From positions 195,947 to 259,946 of the forward strand of contig NZ_LMEW01000036.1 in the NCBI RefSeq assembly GCF_001426525.1: a stretch of DNA of 64,000 nucleotides. Direction: 5' to 3'. This DNA is from Massilia sp. Root133 (GTDB lineage Bacteria; Pseudomonadota; Gammaproteobacteria; Burkholderiales; Burkholderiaceae_D). The position numbers were made by a program, and so were the translations under genes. The notes under the pieces are model-generated. The model did no database searches. It saw only the letters and a program-made list of their open reading frames with translations, and was not told the origin of the DNA. Numbering within the stretch: the first letter of the stretch is position 1; the number at the start of each line of letters is the position of its first letter. This document shows, in pieces, positions 1-5,992 of this stretch.

Positions 1-532
1 CGGCGCAATCCGCGTCGACGGCCGCTTCCAGTTCGTCGGGCGAGTCGACGAGGTGGATGCGGTAGCCGCGGTCCAGCCAGCGCGCGAGACCGTCCGCCAT
101 ATAGATATCGGTGGGGAAGTTGCTGCGTTCCGTGACGAGCACCTTGCGGGCCGGGTCGCGGTCCGCCTGGATCGCCAGCGCGGCGGCCAGCGCCTTGAAC
201 AGGTTCAGCGACGTCGTGTCCGTGACGACCACTTCGCCGGCCGTGGCGCCGATCAGCGGGGCGAGGCGGTCGCCCAGGCGGCCGGGCAGGGCGAACCAGC
301 CGGCCGTGTTCCAGCTGCGGATCAATCCCTGGCCCCATTCCTGGGCGACGACGTCGCGCGTGCGGTCGAGCGCGGCGCGCGGGCGGGCGCCCAGAGAATT
401 GCCGTCCAGGTAGATGACGCCCTCGGGCAGGTCGAAACGGTCGCGCAGCGGCGCGGCCGGGTCGGCGGCGTCGAGCGCGAGGCAGGCCGCGCGCGTGGTG
501 ACGGCGGCGATGTCATAGGTGGGTGGGTTCAT
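1..532 (-). CDS. kynU: Kynureninase, N-terminal part, cut by window edge
   Basis: PLP-dependent hydrolase of tryptophan catabolism that cleaves kynurenine to anthranilate and alanine. The visible 177 codons start with ATG at 532 and read MNPPTYDIAAVTTRAACLAL; they contain YLDGNSLGA, the EWGQGLIRSWNTAGW stretch and VTDTTSLNLFKALAAAL, all characteristic of the N-terminal third of kynureninases. The PLP-binding lysine lies in the missing part. The gene points away from flhDC, so the 500 bp between them is a divergent regulatory region. The reading frame is open to base 1, so nothing suggests a pseudogene. Confidence 0.92.
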   Translation of the reverse strand, partial: MNPPTYDIAAVTTRAACLALDAADPAAPLRDRFDLPEGVIYLDGNSLGARPRAALDRTRDVVAQEWGQGLIRSWNTAGWFALPGRLGDRLAPLIGATAGEVVVTDTTSLNLFKALAAALAIQADRDPARKVLVTERSNFPTDIYMADGLARWLDRGYRIHLVDSPDELEAAVDADCA

Positions 533-603
533 GCGGGAAGTGTAGCCAGTTTTACATCAATCGGGCGCAGAAAAAAAATTTCAAAATTTTTTGGTCCTGA
601 CCC

Positions 604-630
604 TAAAGTTTCTCTGAAGGCTGACGATAA
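604..630 (+). promoter_or_regulatory. Sigma-28 (FliA)-type promoter 1 of 3
   Basis: The -35 box TAAAGTTT (604-611) is separated by exactly 11 bp from the -10 box GACGATAA (623-630). The enterobacterial FliA consensus is TAAAGTTT-N11-GCCGATAA, so only one -10 base differs. A/T tracts lie immediately upstream (568-593), as for UP-like elements. It points toward flhD. Confidence 0.7.
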
Positions 631-679
631 CCGTCTCAGATGACCAGGATTGGATCGAAAAAAAAGTTTGTCGAAACCC

Positions 680-706
680 TAAAGTTCGGCAAAAACTGTC
701 CGATAA
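680..706 (+). promoter_or_regulatory. Sigma-28 (FliA)-type promoter 2 of 3
   Basis: TAAAGTTC (680-687), 11 bp, then TCCGATAA (699-706): the best -10 of the three. Its -35 box starts exactly 76 bp after that of promoter 1. An A-tract at about 657-665 lies upstream. It points toward flhD. Confidence 0.7.
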
Positions 707-755
707 CGAGTCAGTAGGGTTGCTTGAGGGACAAAAATTTTTTTTTGAGAAACCC

Positions 756-782
756 TAAAGTTCCCGAAACCGTTGACGTAAA
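756..782 (+). promoter_or_regulatory. Sigma-28 (FliA)-type promoter 3 of 3, degenerate -10
   Basis: TAAAGTTC (756-763), 11 bp, then GACGTAAA (775-782). Again 76 bp after the previous copy, and preceded by an A/T tract at 732-746. The -10 departs from GCCGATAA at several bases, so this copy may be weak. The same GACGTAAA-like ending recurs ahead of motA. Confidence 0.5.
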
Positions 783-1039
783 CCAACACAGCAATACGTT
801 GTTGGCGACGTCGAAGGGCAGAAATCGCCCCGGTTGCACATCATTCTTCCGGCCCCTTTTCATAGGGGAGCCACCACGATTCGGCAGGGTTTGTCAGACA
901 AACTCCTACGGATCGCTCTCGTCTTTGCCGGACGAAAAATACAGACAGTCTCCTATTCTCCAAAAGTTTCCTCACAGTCAGAATCTATCTCACCGGCAAC
1001 ACACAACGCCTCACAGATAGATCAAACGGAGAGATGGAA
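783..1039 (+). other. Long flhD leader with no gene
   Basis: About 250 bp separate promoter 3 from flhD. I see no convincing open frame here; short frames have no ribosome site or family resemblance. The stretch would be an untranslated leader if the upstream promoters are used; long leaders are also known for enterobacterial flhDC. I could not identify a sigma-70 promoter with confidence. Confidence 0.4.
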
Positions 1040-1357
1040 ATGACTGCGAACGACATGATGGCTGAAATTCGTGATGCGAACCTGAGCTACCTGATGCTGG
1101 CACAGCAGATGATTCGCGCAGACAAGGTCACCGCAATCTTCCGTCTTGGCATCTCGGCCGACATCGCCGACCTGATCGAAGGCATGAGCAACGCCCAGAT
1201 CCTGAAACTCGCCGGCGGCAACATGATGCTGGCCCGCTTCCGCTTCGACGACGCCGCGATCCTCGGCATGCTGACGAGCCACAGCAAGGACCGCGCCCTC
1301 GCCCAGTCGCACGCCGCCATCCTGATGGCTGGCCAGCCCGCAGAAGAAATCGCATAG
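1040..1357 (+). CDS. flhD: Flagellar master regulator subunit FlhD
   Basis: FlhD pairs with FlhC to form the FlhD4C2 activator of class II flagellar promoters with sigma-70. The 105-residue product shows NLSYLMLAQQMIRADK, FRLGISADIADLI and CRFRFD-like ARFRFDDAAILGMLT segments that align by eye with the enterobacterial protein. There are two in-frame ATGs: 1034 is directly abutted by the GGAGAG at 1028-1033, while 1040 lies 6 nt after it, so 1040 is the better start. The stop codon runs into a GGGTCAGAGC palindrome that separates it from flhC. First gene of the motility block. Confidence 0.93.
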   Translation: MTANDMMAEIRDANLSYLMLAQQMIRADKVTAIFRLGISADIADLIEGMSNAQILKLAGGNMMLARFRFDDAAILGMLTSHSKDRALAQSHAAILMAGQPAEEIA

Positions 1358-1426
1358 GGTCAGAGCCCGGTTTTTCAGTTAGGGCTCTGACCCGGGTTCA
1401 ATTGCCCATTTCAGGGCTCTGACCCC
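1357..1426 (+). repeat. GGGTCAGAGC palindromic repeat between flhD and flhC
   Basis: GGGTCAGAGCCC (1357-1368) is complementary to GGGCTCTGACCC (1383-1394), giving a perfect 12-bp stem with a 14-nt loop. A further half copy GGGCTCTGACCCC lies at 1414-1426. The first G belongs to the flhD stop codon. The same family occurs at 5448-5572, 18101-18204 and 56594-56806. It is not followed by a T-run, so it is more like a REP-type element than an intrinsic terminator. Confidence 0.8.
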
Positions 1427-1474
1427 GGTTTCAGCCAGCAGCAATACATCAGAATCGAAGTCACGGAGAACAGC

Positions 1475-2023
1475 ATGACCAAGAAAAGCGTCGTCTCGGA
1501 AGCCCAGGAAATCCAGCTGGCCATCGAACTGATCCAGCTCGGTGCACGCCTCCAACTGCTGGAAAGCGAAGTCTCCCTGTCGCGCGAGCGCCTGATCAAG
1601 CTGTACAAGGAACTGAAGGGCATGTCGCCACCGAAGGGCATGCTGCCGTTCTCGACCGACTGGTTCCTGACGTGGCAACCGAATATCCACGCTTCGCTGT
1701 ACATCAACATCTATAAATTCCTGGTCGAGTATGCGGGTGCCACGGGCATCGAGGCCGTGATGAAAGCCTACAAGCTGTACCTGGAACAAATGCCGCCGGC
1801 CGCGGGCGAAGAGCCGCTGCTGTCGCTGACCCGCGCCTGGACTCTCGTGCGCTTCTTCCAGGGCAATATGCTCCAACTGGCACCGTGCTCCAAATGCCAG
1901 GGTAAATACGTCGTCAACGCCCTCGACCTGAACAACGATTACCAGTGCGGCCTGTGCCACATGCCTTCGCGCGCCGGCAAGACCCGCAAGGCCAAGGACG
2001 CCGCCGCACTCGCCGCCGCCTGA
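1475..2023 (+). CDS. flhC: Flagellar master regulator subunit FlhC
   Basis: DNA-binding partner of FlhD. The 182-residue product contains the family core AIELIQLGARLQLLE, GMLPFSTDWFLTWQPNIHAS and LTRAWTLVRF, and the four zinc-binding cysteines C138, C141, C158 and C161 (CSKC and CGLC). A GGAG ribosome site at 1465-1468 precedes the ATG. It lies 117 bp after flhD with a palindromic hairpin in between, which is much wider spacing than the overlapping or abutting flhDC of many species and could alter the FlhD to FlhC ratio. Confidence 0.95.
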   Translation: MTKKSVVSEAQEIQLAIELIQLGARLQLLESEVSLSRERLIKLYKELKGMSPPKGMLPFSTDWFLTWQPNIHASLYINIYKFLVEYAGATGIEAVMKAYKLYLEQMPPAAGEEPLLSLTRAWTLVRFFQGNMLQLAPCSKCQGKYVVNALDLNNDYQCGLCHMPSRAGKTRKAKDAAALAAA

Positions 2024-2043
2024 GCGGTTTTCCCTCCAGGTCG

Positions 2044-2829
2044 ATGACCCAGCCTGCCTCGCGCCGCGCGTTCGCGGCGCCGTCCGTCCGCGCGCTGCTG
2101 GCCCAGGCCGGCGCTTTCCCTCTCACCCTGATCGCCGTCTGGCTGCTCGCCCGTGCGGGCGTACCCGCGCGGTTGCCCATATCGTGGGAGTGTGTCGCCC
2201 TCATCCAGGGCGCCTTTGCCGCACTGCTGGCCTGGGGCTTCCGGCTCGCCATCTGGTGGCGGGCCATCGAACTCGTGTTCCCCACCGGCGTGCTGCTGGC
2301 GCGCGGCTTCGAGCTGCCGCCGGGCGTGTTCCTCGTGCTGTTCGTGCTGTTCCTTCTAATATATTGGTCGACGTTCCGCACGCAGGTGCCGTACTACCCG
2401 TCCGGGCGTGCTGCCCGGGATGCCGTCGCCGGTGTGCTGCCCGCGGACCGCCCGCTCGCGATCGCGGACGTGGGCAGCGGCCTCGGTGGTCTCGTGCTCG
2501 ATCTGGCGCGGCGCCGTCCCGATTCTCAGGTGGACGGCATCGAATTGGCGCCGCTGCCGTGGTTCGTCAGCCGCCTGCGCGGGAAACTGTCGGGCAGCCG
2601 CGCGCGCTTCCTGCGCGCCGACTACGAAACGGTGAATTTTGGTCACTACGATGTCGTGTTCGCCTATCTGTCGCCGGCGGCGATGGCGGGACTGTGGCGC
2701 AAGGCGGAGAGCGAAATGCGGCCCGGTAGCATCCTGTTAAGTTACGAATTCGACATTCCCGGAAGAATGCCCGACCGTCGCATTGTGACGACTAACAGTA
2801 AGAAAATTCTCTTTCTTTGGCAATTTTGA
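2044..2829 (+). CDS. Membrane-anchored class I SAM methyltransferase-like protein
   Basis: 261 residues. The N-terminal 115 or so hold several hydrophobic helices (for example PLTLIAVWLLARAG, GAFAALLAWGF and VFLVLFVLFLLIYW), followed by a soluble part with IADVGSGLGGLVLDLARR, a glycine-rich SAM-binding motif I, and the acidic ending GIEL of motif II. The substrate is not evident. The start ATG at 2044 lies 20 bp after the flhC stop; a modest AGG precedes it. Its position between flhC and motA suggests a link to motility, but the family is also found as a free-standing unknown, so the connection is inference. Confidence 0.75.
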   Translation: MTQPASRRAFAAPSVRALLAQAGAFPLTLIAVWLLARAGVPARLPISWECVALIQGAFAALLAWGFRLAIWWRAIELVFPTGVLLARGFELPPGVFLVLFVLFLLIYWSTFRTQVPYYPSGRAARDAVAGVLPADRPLAIADVGSGLGGLVLDLARRRPDSQVDGIELAPLPWFVSRLRGKLSGSRARFLRADYETVNFGHYDVVFAYLSPAAMAGLWRKAESEMRPGSILLSYEFDIPGRMPDRRIVTTNSKKILFLWQF

Positions 2830-2837
2830 CGGTCGTC

Positions 2838-2857
2838 CGGGCACTTTTACTTGCCCG
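2838..2857 (+). terminator. Weak hairpin after the methyltransferase gene
   Basis: CGGGCA (2838-2843) pairs with TGCCCG (2852-2857) around an 8-nt loop. There is no T-run after it, so it may be a partial terminator or only a stabilising 3' hairpin. Confidence 0.3.
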
Positions 2858-2867
2858 TGGGCCATTC

Positions 2868-2894
2868 TCAAGCTAATCTAGTTCCCTACGTAAA
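2868..2894 (+). promoter_or_regulatory. Possible degenerate sigma-28 promoter for motA
   Basis: TCAAGCTA (2868-2875), 11 bp, TACGTAAA (2887-2894). Spacing matches the FliA rule and the -10 resembles promoter 3 ahead of flhD (GACGTAAA), but both boxes carry mismatches. It lies 70 bp ahead of the motA start, a sensible distance. Confidence 0.35.
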
Positions 2895-2963
2895 TATTTC
2901 TCTTTGGATTCATCAACTTGGATCCAATCCGGGCGAACCCCGGAATCACGCATCGGGAGTCCC

Positions 2964-3824
2964 GTGTTTGTCATTGTTGGTTACGTAATCGTCTGCGCAT
3001 GCGTCTTCGGCGGCTTTGCCATGGCCGGCGGTCACCTGGCAGCATTGTTCCAGCCGCTCGAACTGCTGATGATCGGCGGCGCGGCTGCCGGTGCGTTCTT
3101 CGTCGGTAACACGCCCAAGGCGGTGAAGGCGACACTGGGCGCACTGCCCACGCTGTTCAAGGGGTCCAAGTACACGCGCGAGATGTACATGGAGCTGATG
3201 TCGCTGCTGTTCGACGTGTTGTCGAAAGTGCGCAAGGAAGGCCTGATGTCGATCGAAGGCGACATCGAGAGCCCCGAGCAGAGCCCCGTGTTCTCGAAGT
3301 ACCCGCTGGTGCTGGCGGACCACCACATTATCGAATTCATCACCGATTACCTGCGATTGATGGTTTCGGGCAACATGGACGCGTTCCAGATCGAGAACCT
3401 GATGGACAACGAGATCGAGACCCACCATCATGAAGGTGCGGTCCCGGCGCAATGTATCGCGAAGCTGGGCGACGGCCTGCCGGCGTTCGGTATCGTGGCG
3501 GCCGTGATGGGCGTGGTGCACACGATGGAATCCGTGGGCCTGCCGCCGGCCGAGCTGGGCATGCTGATCGCGCACGCGCTGGTCGGTACATTCCTCGGCA
3601 TCCTGCTGGCCTATGGCTTCGTGGGACCGCTGGCCAGCCTGCTCGAGCAGAAGCTGGAAGAGTCGAGCAAGATGTTCCAGACCGTGAAGGTGACGCTGCT
3701 GGCGAGCCTGAACGGTTATGCGCCGGCGCTGGCCGTCGAATTCGGCCGCAAGGTGCTGTACTCGACCGAGCGCCCGACGTTCGCCGAACTCGAGGACCAC
3801 ATCAAGAAGGCCAAGAGCAAGTAA
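2964..3824 (+). CDS. motA: Flagellar motor stator protein MotA
   Basis: Inner-membrane proton-channel component of the flagellar stator with MotB. With a GTG start at 2964 the product is 286 residues, the usual length; GGGAG at 2955-2959 is a good ribosome site, and the frame further upstream has only a TTG without one. Four membrane segments are visible (FVIVGYVIVCACVFGGFAMAG, LELLMIGGAAAGAFFVG, GDGLPAFGIVAAVMGVVHTM and LIAHALVGTFLGILLAYGFVGPLA), with the large cytoplasmic loop between segments two and three. It is followed 36 bp later by motB. Confidence 0.95.
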   Translation: MFVIVGYVIVCACVFGGFAMAGGHLAALFQPLELLMIGGAAAGAFFVGNTPKAVKATLGALPTLFKGSKYTREMYMELMSLLFDVLSKVRKEGLMSIEGDIESPEQSPVFSKYPLVLADHHIIEFITDYLRLMVSGNMDAFQIENLMDNEIETHHHEGAVPAQCIAKLGDGLPAFGIVAAVMGVVHTMESVGLPPAELGMLIAHALVGTFLGILLAYGFVGPLASLLEQKLEESSKMFQTVKVTLLASLNGYAPALAVEFGRKVLYSTERPTFAELEDHIKKAKSK

Positions 3825-3860
3825 TGGTGCGAGCTAACCACATCGGCGCGGGAGTGCGGC

Positions 3861-4868
3861 ATGGCTGACGAAGGCCAGAAGCCGATCATCGTCAAGCGCG
3901 TCAAGAAGGGCGGCCATGGTCACCATGGCGGCGCCTGGAAGATCGCGTACGCCGACTTCGTGACGGCGATGATGGCATTCTTCCTGCTCATGTGGCTGCT
4001 GGGCTCGACGACCAAGGGCGACATGGAAGGCATCGCCAATTACTTCAAGACGCCGTTGAAGGTCGCCATGCAGGGCGGCTCCGGCTCCGGCTCCGGTAAC
4101 AGCAATTCGATCCTGCAGGGCGGCGGCAAGGACCTGACGCGCCGCAACGGCCAGGTCAAGAACGGCGACATCGAGCCCAACAAGAAATCGATGGACCTGA
4201 AGTCCGCGCGCGAAGCCCTCGAGAAGCAGGAGGCGGCGCGCCTGGAAGAGCTCAAGCAACGTATCCAGCAGACGATCGACGCCAATCCGCTGCTGCGCAA
4301 ATACAAGAACCAGCTGCTGCTCGACGTGACGAGCGAAGGCCTGCGCATCCAGATCGTCGACGAAAAGAACCGCCCCATGTTCGCCTCGGCGAGCGCGCAA
4401 TTGCAACCGTACACCCGCGACATCCTCGATGTGCTTGGTCTCGTGCTGAACGACGTGCCGAACCGCATCGGCCTGTCGGGGCACACGGATTCCACGCCGT
4501 ATTCGACGGCCGAAGGGTATACGAACTGGGAATTGTCGGCCGACCGCGCCAACGCTTCGCGACGCGAACTGGTGCATGGAGGCCTGTCCGACGCCAAGAT
4601 CCTGCGCGTGGTGGGTCTCGGCTCGGCCGTCCACCTCGACCGCGCGGATCCGTTCAACCCGATCAACCGCCGCATCAGCATTCTCGTGATGAACAAGCGT
4701 ACCGAGAACGCCGTGCTGCACGACGGTACGCCGCTGGACGTGCCTGGCGAAAGCGCCGACGCGGCGGTGAAAGCCGTGGCTGAAGCGACGGGTGCCGGGG
4801 TGGCGGCACCCGTCGAAAAAGGTGGCGGTCTGGCACAGCCGGCGGCAGCGCCGGCCGGAAAGAAATAA
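3861..4868 (+). CDS. motB: Flagellar motor stator protein MotB
   Basis: Partner of MotA that anchors the stator to peptidoglycan. The 335-residue protein has the single membrane helix AYADFVTAMMAFFLLMWLLG with the proton-binding D32 at the canonical number, a plug/linker region rich in G and S (about residues 73-85), and a C-terminal OmpA-like peptidoglycan-binding domain (LSGHTDSTPY, NWELSADRANASRREL, NRRISILV). The Ala/Pro-rich tail is typical. GGGAG precedes the ATG. Confidence 0.96.
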   Translation: MADEGQKPIIVKRVKKGGHGHHGGAWKIAYADFVTAMMAFFLLMWLLGSTTKGDMEGIANYFKTPLKVAMQGGSGSGSGNSNSILQGGGKDLTRRNGQVKNGDIEPNKKSMDLKSAREALEKQEAARLEELKQRIQQTIDANPLLRKYKNQLLLDVTSEGLRIQIVDEKNRPMFASASAQLQPYTRDILDVLGLVLNDVPNRIGLSGHTDSTPYSTAEGYTNWELSADRANASRRELVHGGLSDAKILRVVGLGSAVHLDRADPFNPINRRISILVMNKRTENAVLHDGTPLDVPGESADAAVKAVAEATGAGVAAPVEKGGGLAQPAAAPAGKK

Positions 4869-4893
4869 CGGGCGGGGAGTTCTGGAGGATTTT

Positions 4894-5445
4894 ATGACGA
4901 CAAGAAAAAAGATTCTCGGGTCACACGTCAAGCGCCTCCTGTCGGGTGTCTCCGACCATGGCCGGCGCCACCTGTCCGAAGTCGAGACCGACCTCGTGCA
5001 GACGACGCTGTTGCTGGAGGAAGCCGTCGAGAAGCTGACGAGCAGTTTCATGGCGATCCACCACGTGGTCGACTCGCGCCAGGAGGCGATCAACCGCCTG
5101 CTGGCGGGCCAGGCGCCCACGGCCGAGGAAAGCGCATGCCTGACGGGCATGTCGGGCGAGATCGCCGGCCACGTGAACGCGGCCGTGACGAGCATGCAGT
5201 TCCAGGACATGACGAGCCAGCTGCTGGACCGCACGTTGCGCCGCGTGACCGGCCTGCGCGAGTTCCTGACGACGTTGTCCGAGCATGGCGACGAGATCCT
5301 GCCGGAGAGCGACGGCGACGAGATCGTCGAGCGTCTGGGCAAGGTCAGCATGGCGCTGGCGATCCAGTCGCTCGAGCTGCGGAGTATGCTGCGCAAGTCG
5401 GTGGAGCAGCGGCATCTCGAAAGCGGCGACGTGGAATTATTTTAA
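4894..5445 (+). CDS. Short CheZ-like chemotaxis protein
   Basis: 183-residue all-helical protein starting at ATG 4894 behind a clear GGAGG (4884-4888). The segment around residues 97-115 (TSMQFQDMTSQLLDRT) matches the catalytic stretch of CheZ, MAQDFQDLTGQVI, with D105 and Q109 in place of the acidic residue and the catalytic glutamine. It lacks the usual CheY-binding tail DDLLDSLGF and ends DVELF. By family logic it would dephosphorylate CheY-P or act as an adaptor; a complete cheZ exists further along (11883), so this is a second, diverged version. It sits between motB and the first cheY, separated from the latter by two palindromes. Confidence 0.7.
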   Translation: MTTRKKILGSHVKRLLSGVSDHGRRHLSEVETDLVQTTLLLEEAVEKLTSSFMAIHHVVDSRQEAINRLLAGQAPTAEESACLTGMSGEIAGHVNAAVTSMQFQDMTSQLLDRTLRRVTGLREFLTTLSEHGDEILPESDGDEIVERLGKVSMALAIQSLELRSMLRKSVEQRHLESGDVELF

Positions 5446-5447
5446 CC

Positions 5448-5489
5448 ATGGGGTCAGAGCCCGGTGTCCGGGTTGGGCTCTGACCCCAT
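5448..5489 (+). repeat. GGGGTCAGAGC palindrome, first of two before cheY
   Basis: A perfect 15-bp inverted repeat: ATGGGGTCAGAGCCC (5448-5462) against GGGCTCTGACCCCAT (5475-5489), loop of 12 nt. It begins 3 nt after the stop of the CheZ-like gene and has no T-run. Confidence 0.85.
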
Positions 5490-5533
5490 CTGACTATAAA
5501 TAAAAGGCCGGGCGACTGGCGCGGATTGAAACC

Positions 5534-5572
5534 GGGGTCAGAGCCCCAAAAGAAAAACCGGTCTCTGACCCC
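5534..5572 (+). repeat. GGGGTCAGAGC palindrome, second of two before cheY
   Basis: GGGGTCAGAG (5534-5543) pairs with CTCTGACCCC (5563-5572) around a 19-nt A-rich loop. It ends 18 nt ahead of the cheY start, so it is close to the ribosome site (GCAGGAG, 5577-5583). Confidence 0.8.
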
Positions 5573-5590
5573 AACAGCAGGAGCATAAAG

Positions 5591-5956
5591 ATGGCAAAAA
5601 CTATTCTCGCAGTCGACGATTCCAGTTCCCTGCGCCAGATGGTGGCTTTCAGCCTGAAGGCCGCGGGCTACCAGGTGGTGGAAGCCGTCGACGGACAGGA
5701 TGGCCTGGAAAAGGCGAAGCTTCAGACCGTCGACCTGGTCCTGACCGACCAGAACATGCCGAAGATGGACGGGCTCACCCTCATCAAGTCGCTGCGCGGC
5801 CTGCCGGGCTACCAGAAGACGCCGATCCTCATGCTCACGACCGAGTCGTCCGAAGACATGAAGACGAAAGGCCGCGCGGCCGGCGCCAACGGCTGGCTGG
5901 TCAAGCCGTTCGACCCGCAGCGCCTGATCGAGGTGGTCAAGAAAGTCATCGGCTGA
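5591..5956 (+). CDS. cheY: CheY-like single-domain response regulator (first copy)
   Basis: 121-residue receiver domain with the acidic pair D9/D10, phosphoacceptor D53 (LTDQNMPKMDG), the conserved T83/T84 and K105 (LVKPFD). It should be phosphorylated by the CheA encoded directly downstream. It is less like the flagellar-motor CheY of enterobacteria than the second copy at 11487 and may be an adaptor or phosphate-sink type. The start follows AGGAG by 7 nt. 36 bp separate it from cheA. Confidence 0.9.
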   Translation: MAKTILAVDDSSSLRQMVAFSLKAAGYQVVEAVDGQDGLEKAKLQTVDLVLTDQNMPKMDGLTLIKSLRGLPGYQKTPILMLTTESSEDMKTKGRAAGANGWLVKPFDPQRLIEVVKKVIG

Positions 5957-5992
5957 TCGTTTCACGCCGATCGCACCAGACGGAAATTTGAC

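Noticed and set aside
1..532. Plus-strand frame at 53-643
   Set aside because: The minus strand encodes an unmistakable kynureninase start; the plus-strand frame is its shadow and runs into the promoter region.
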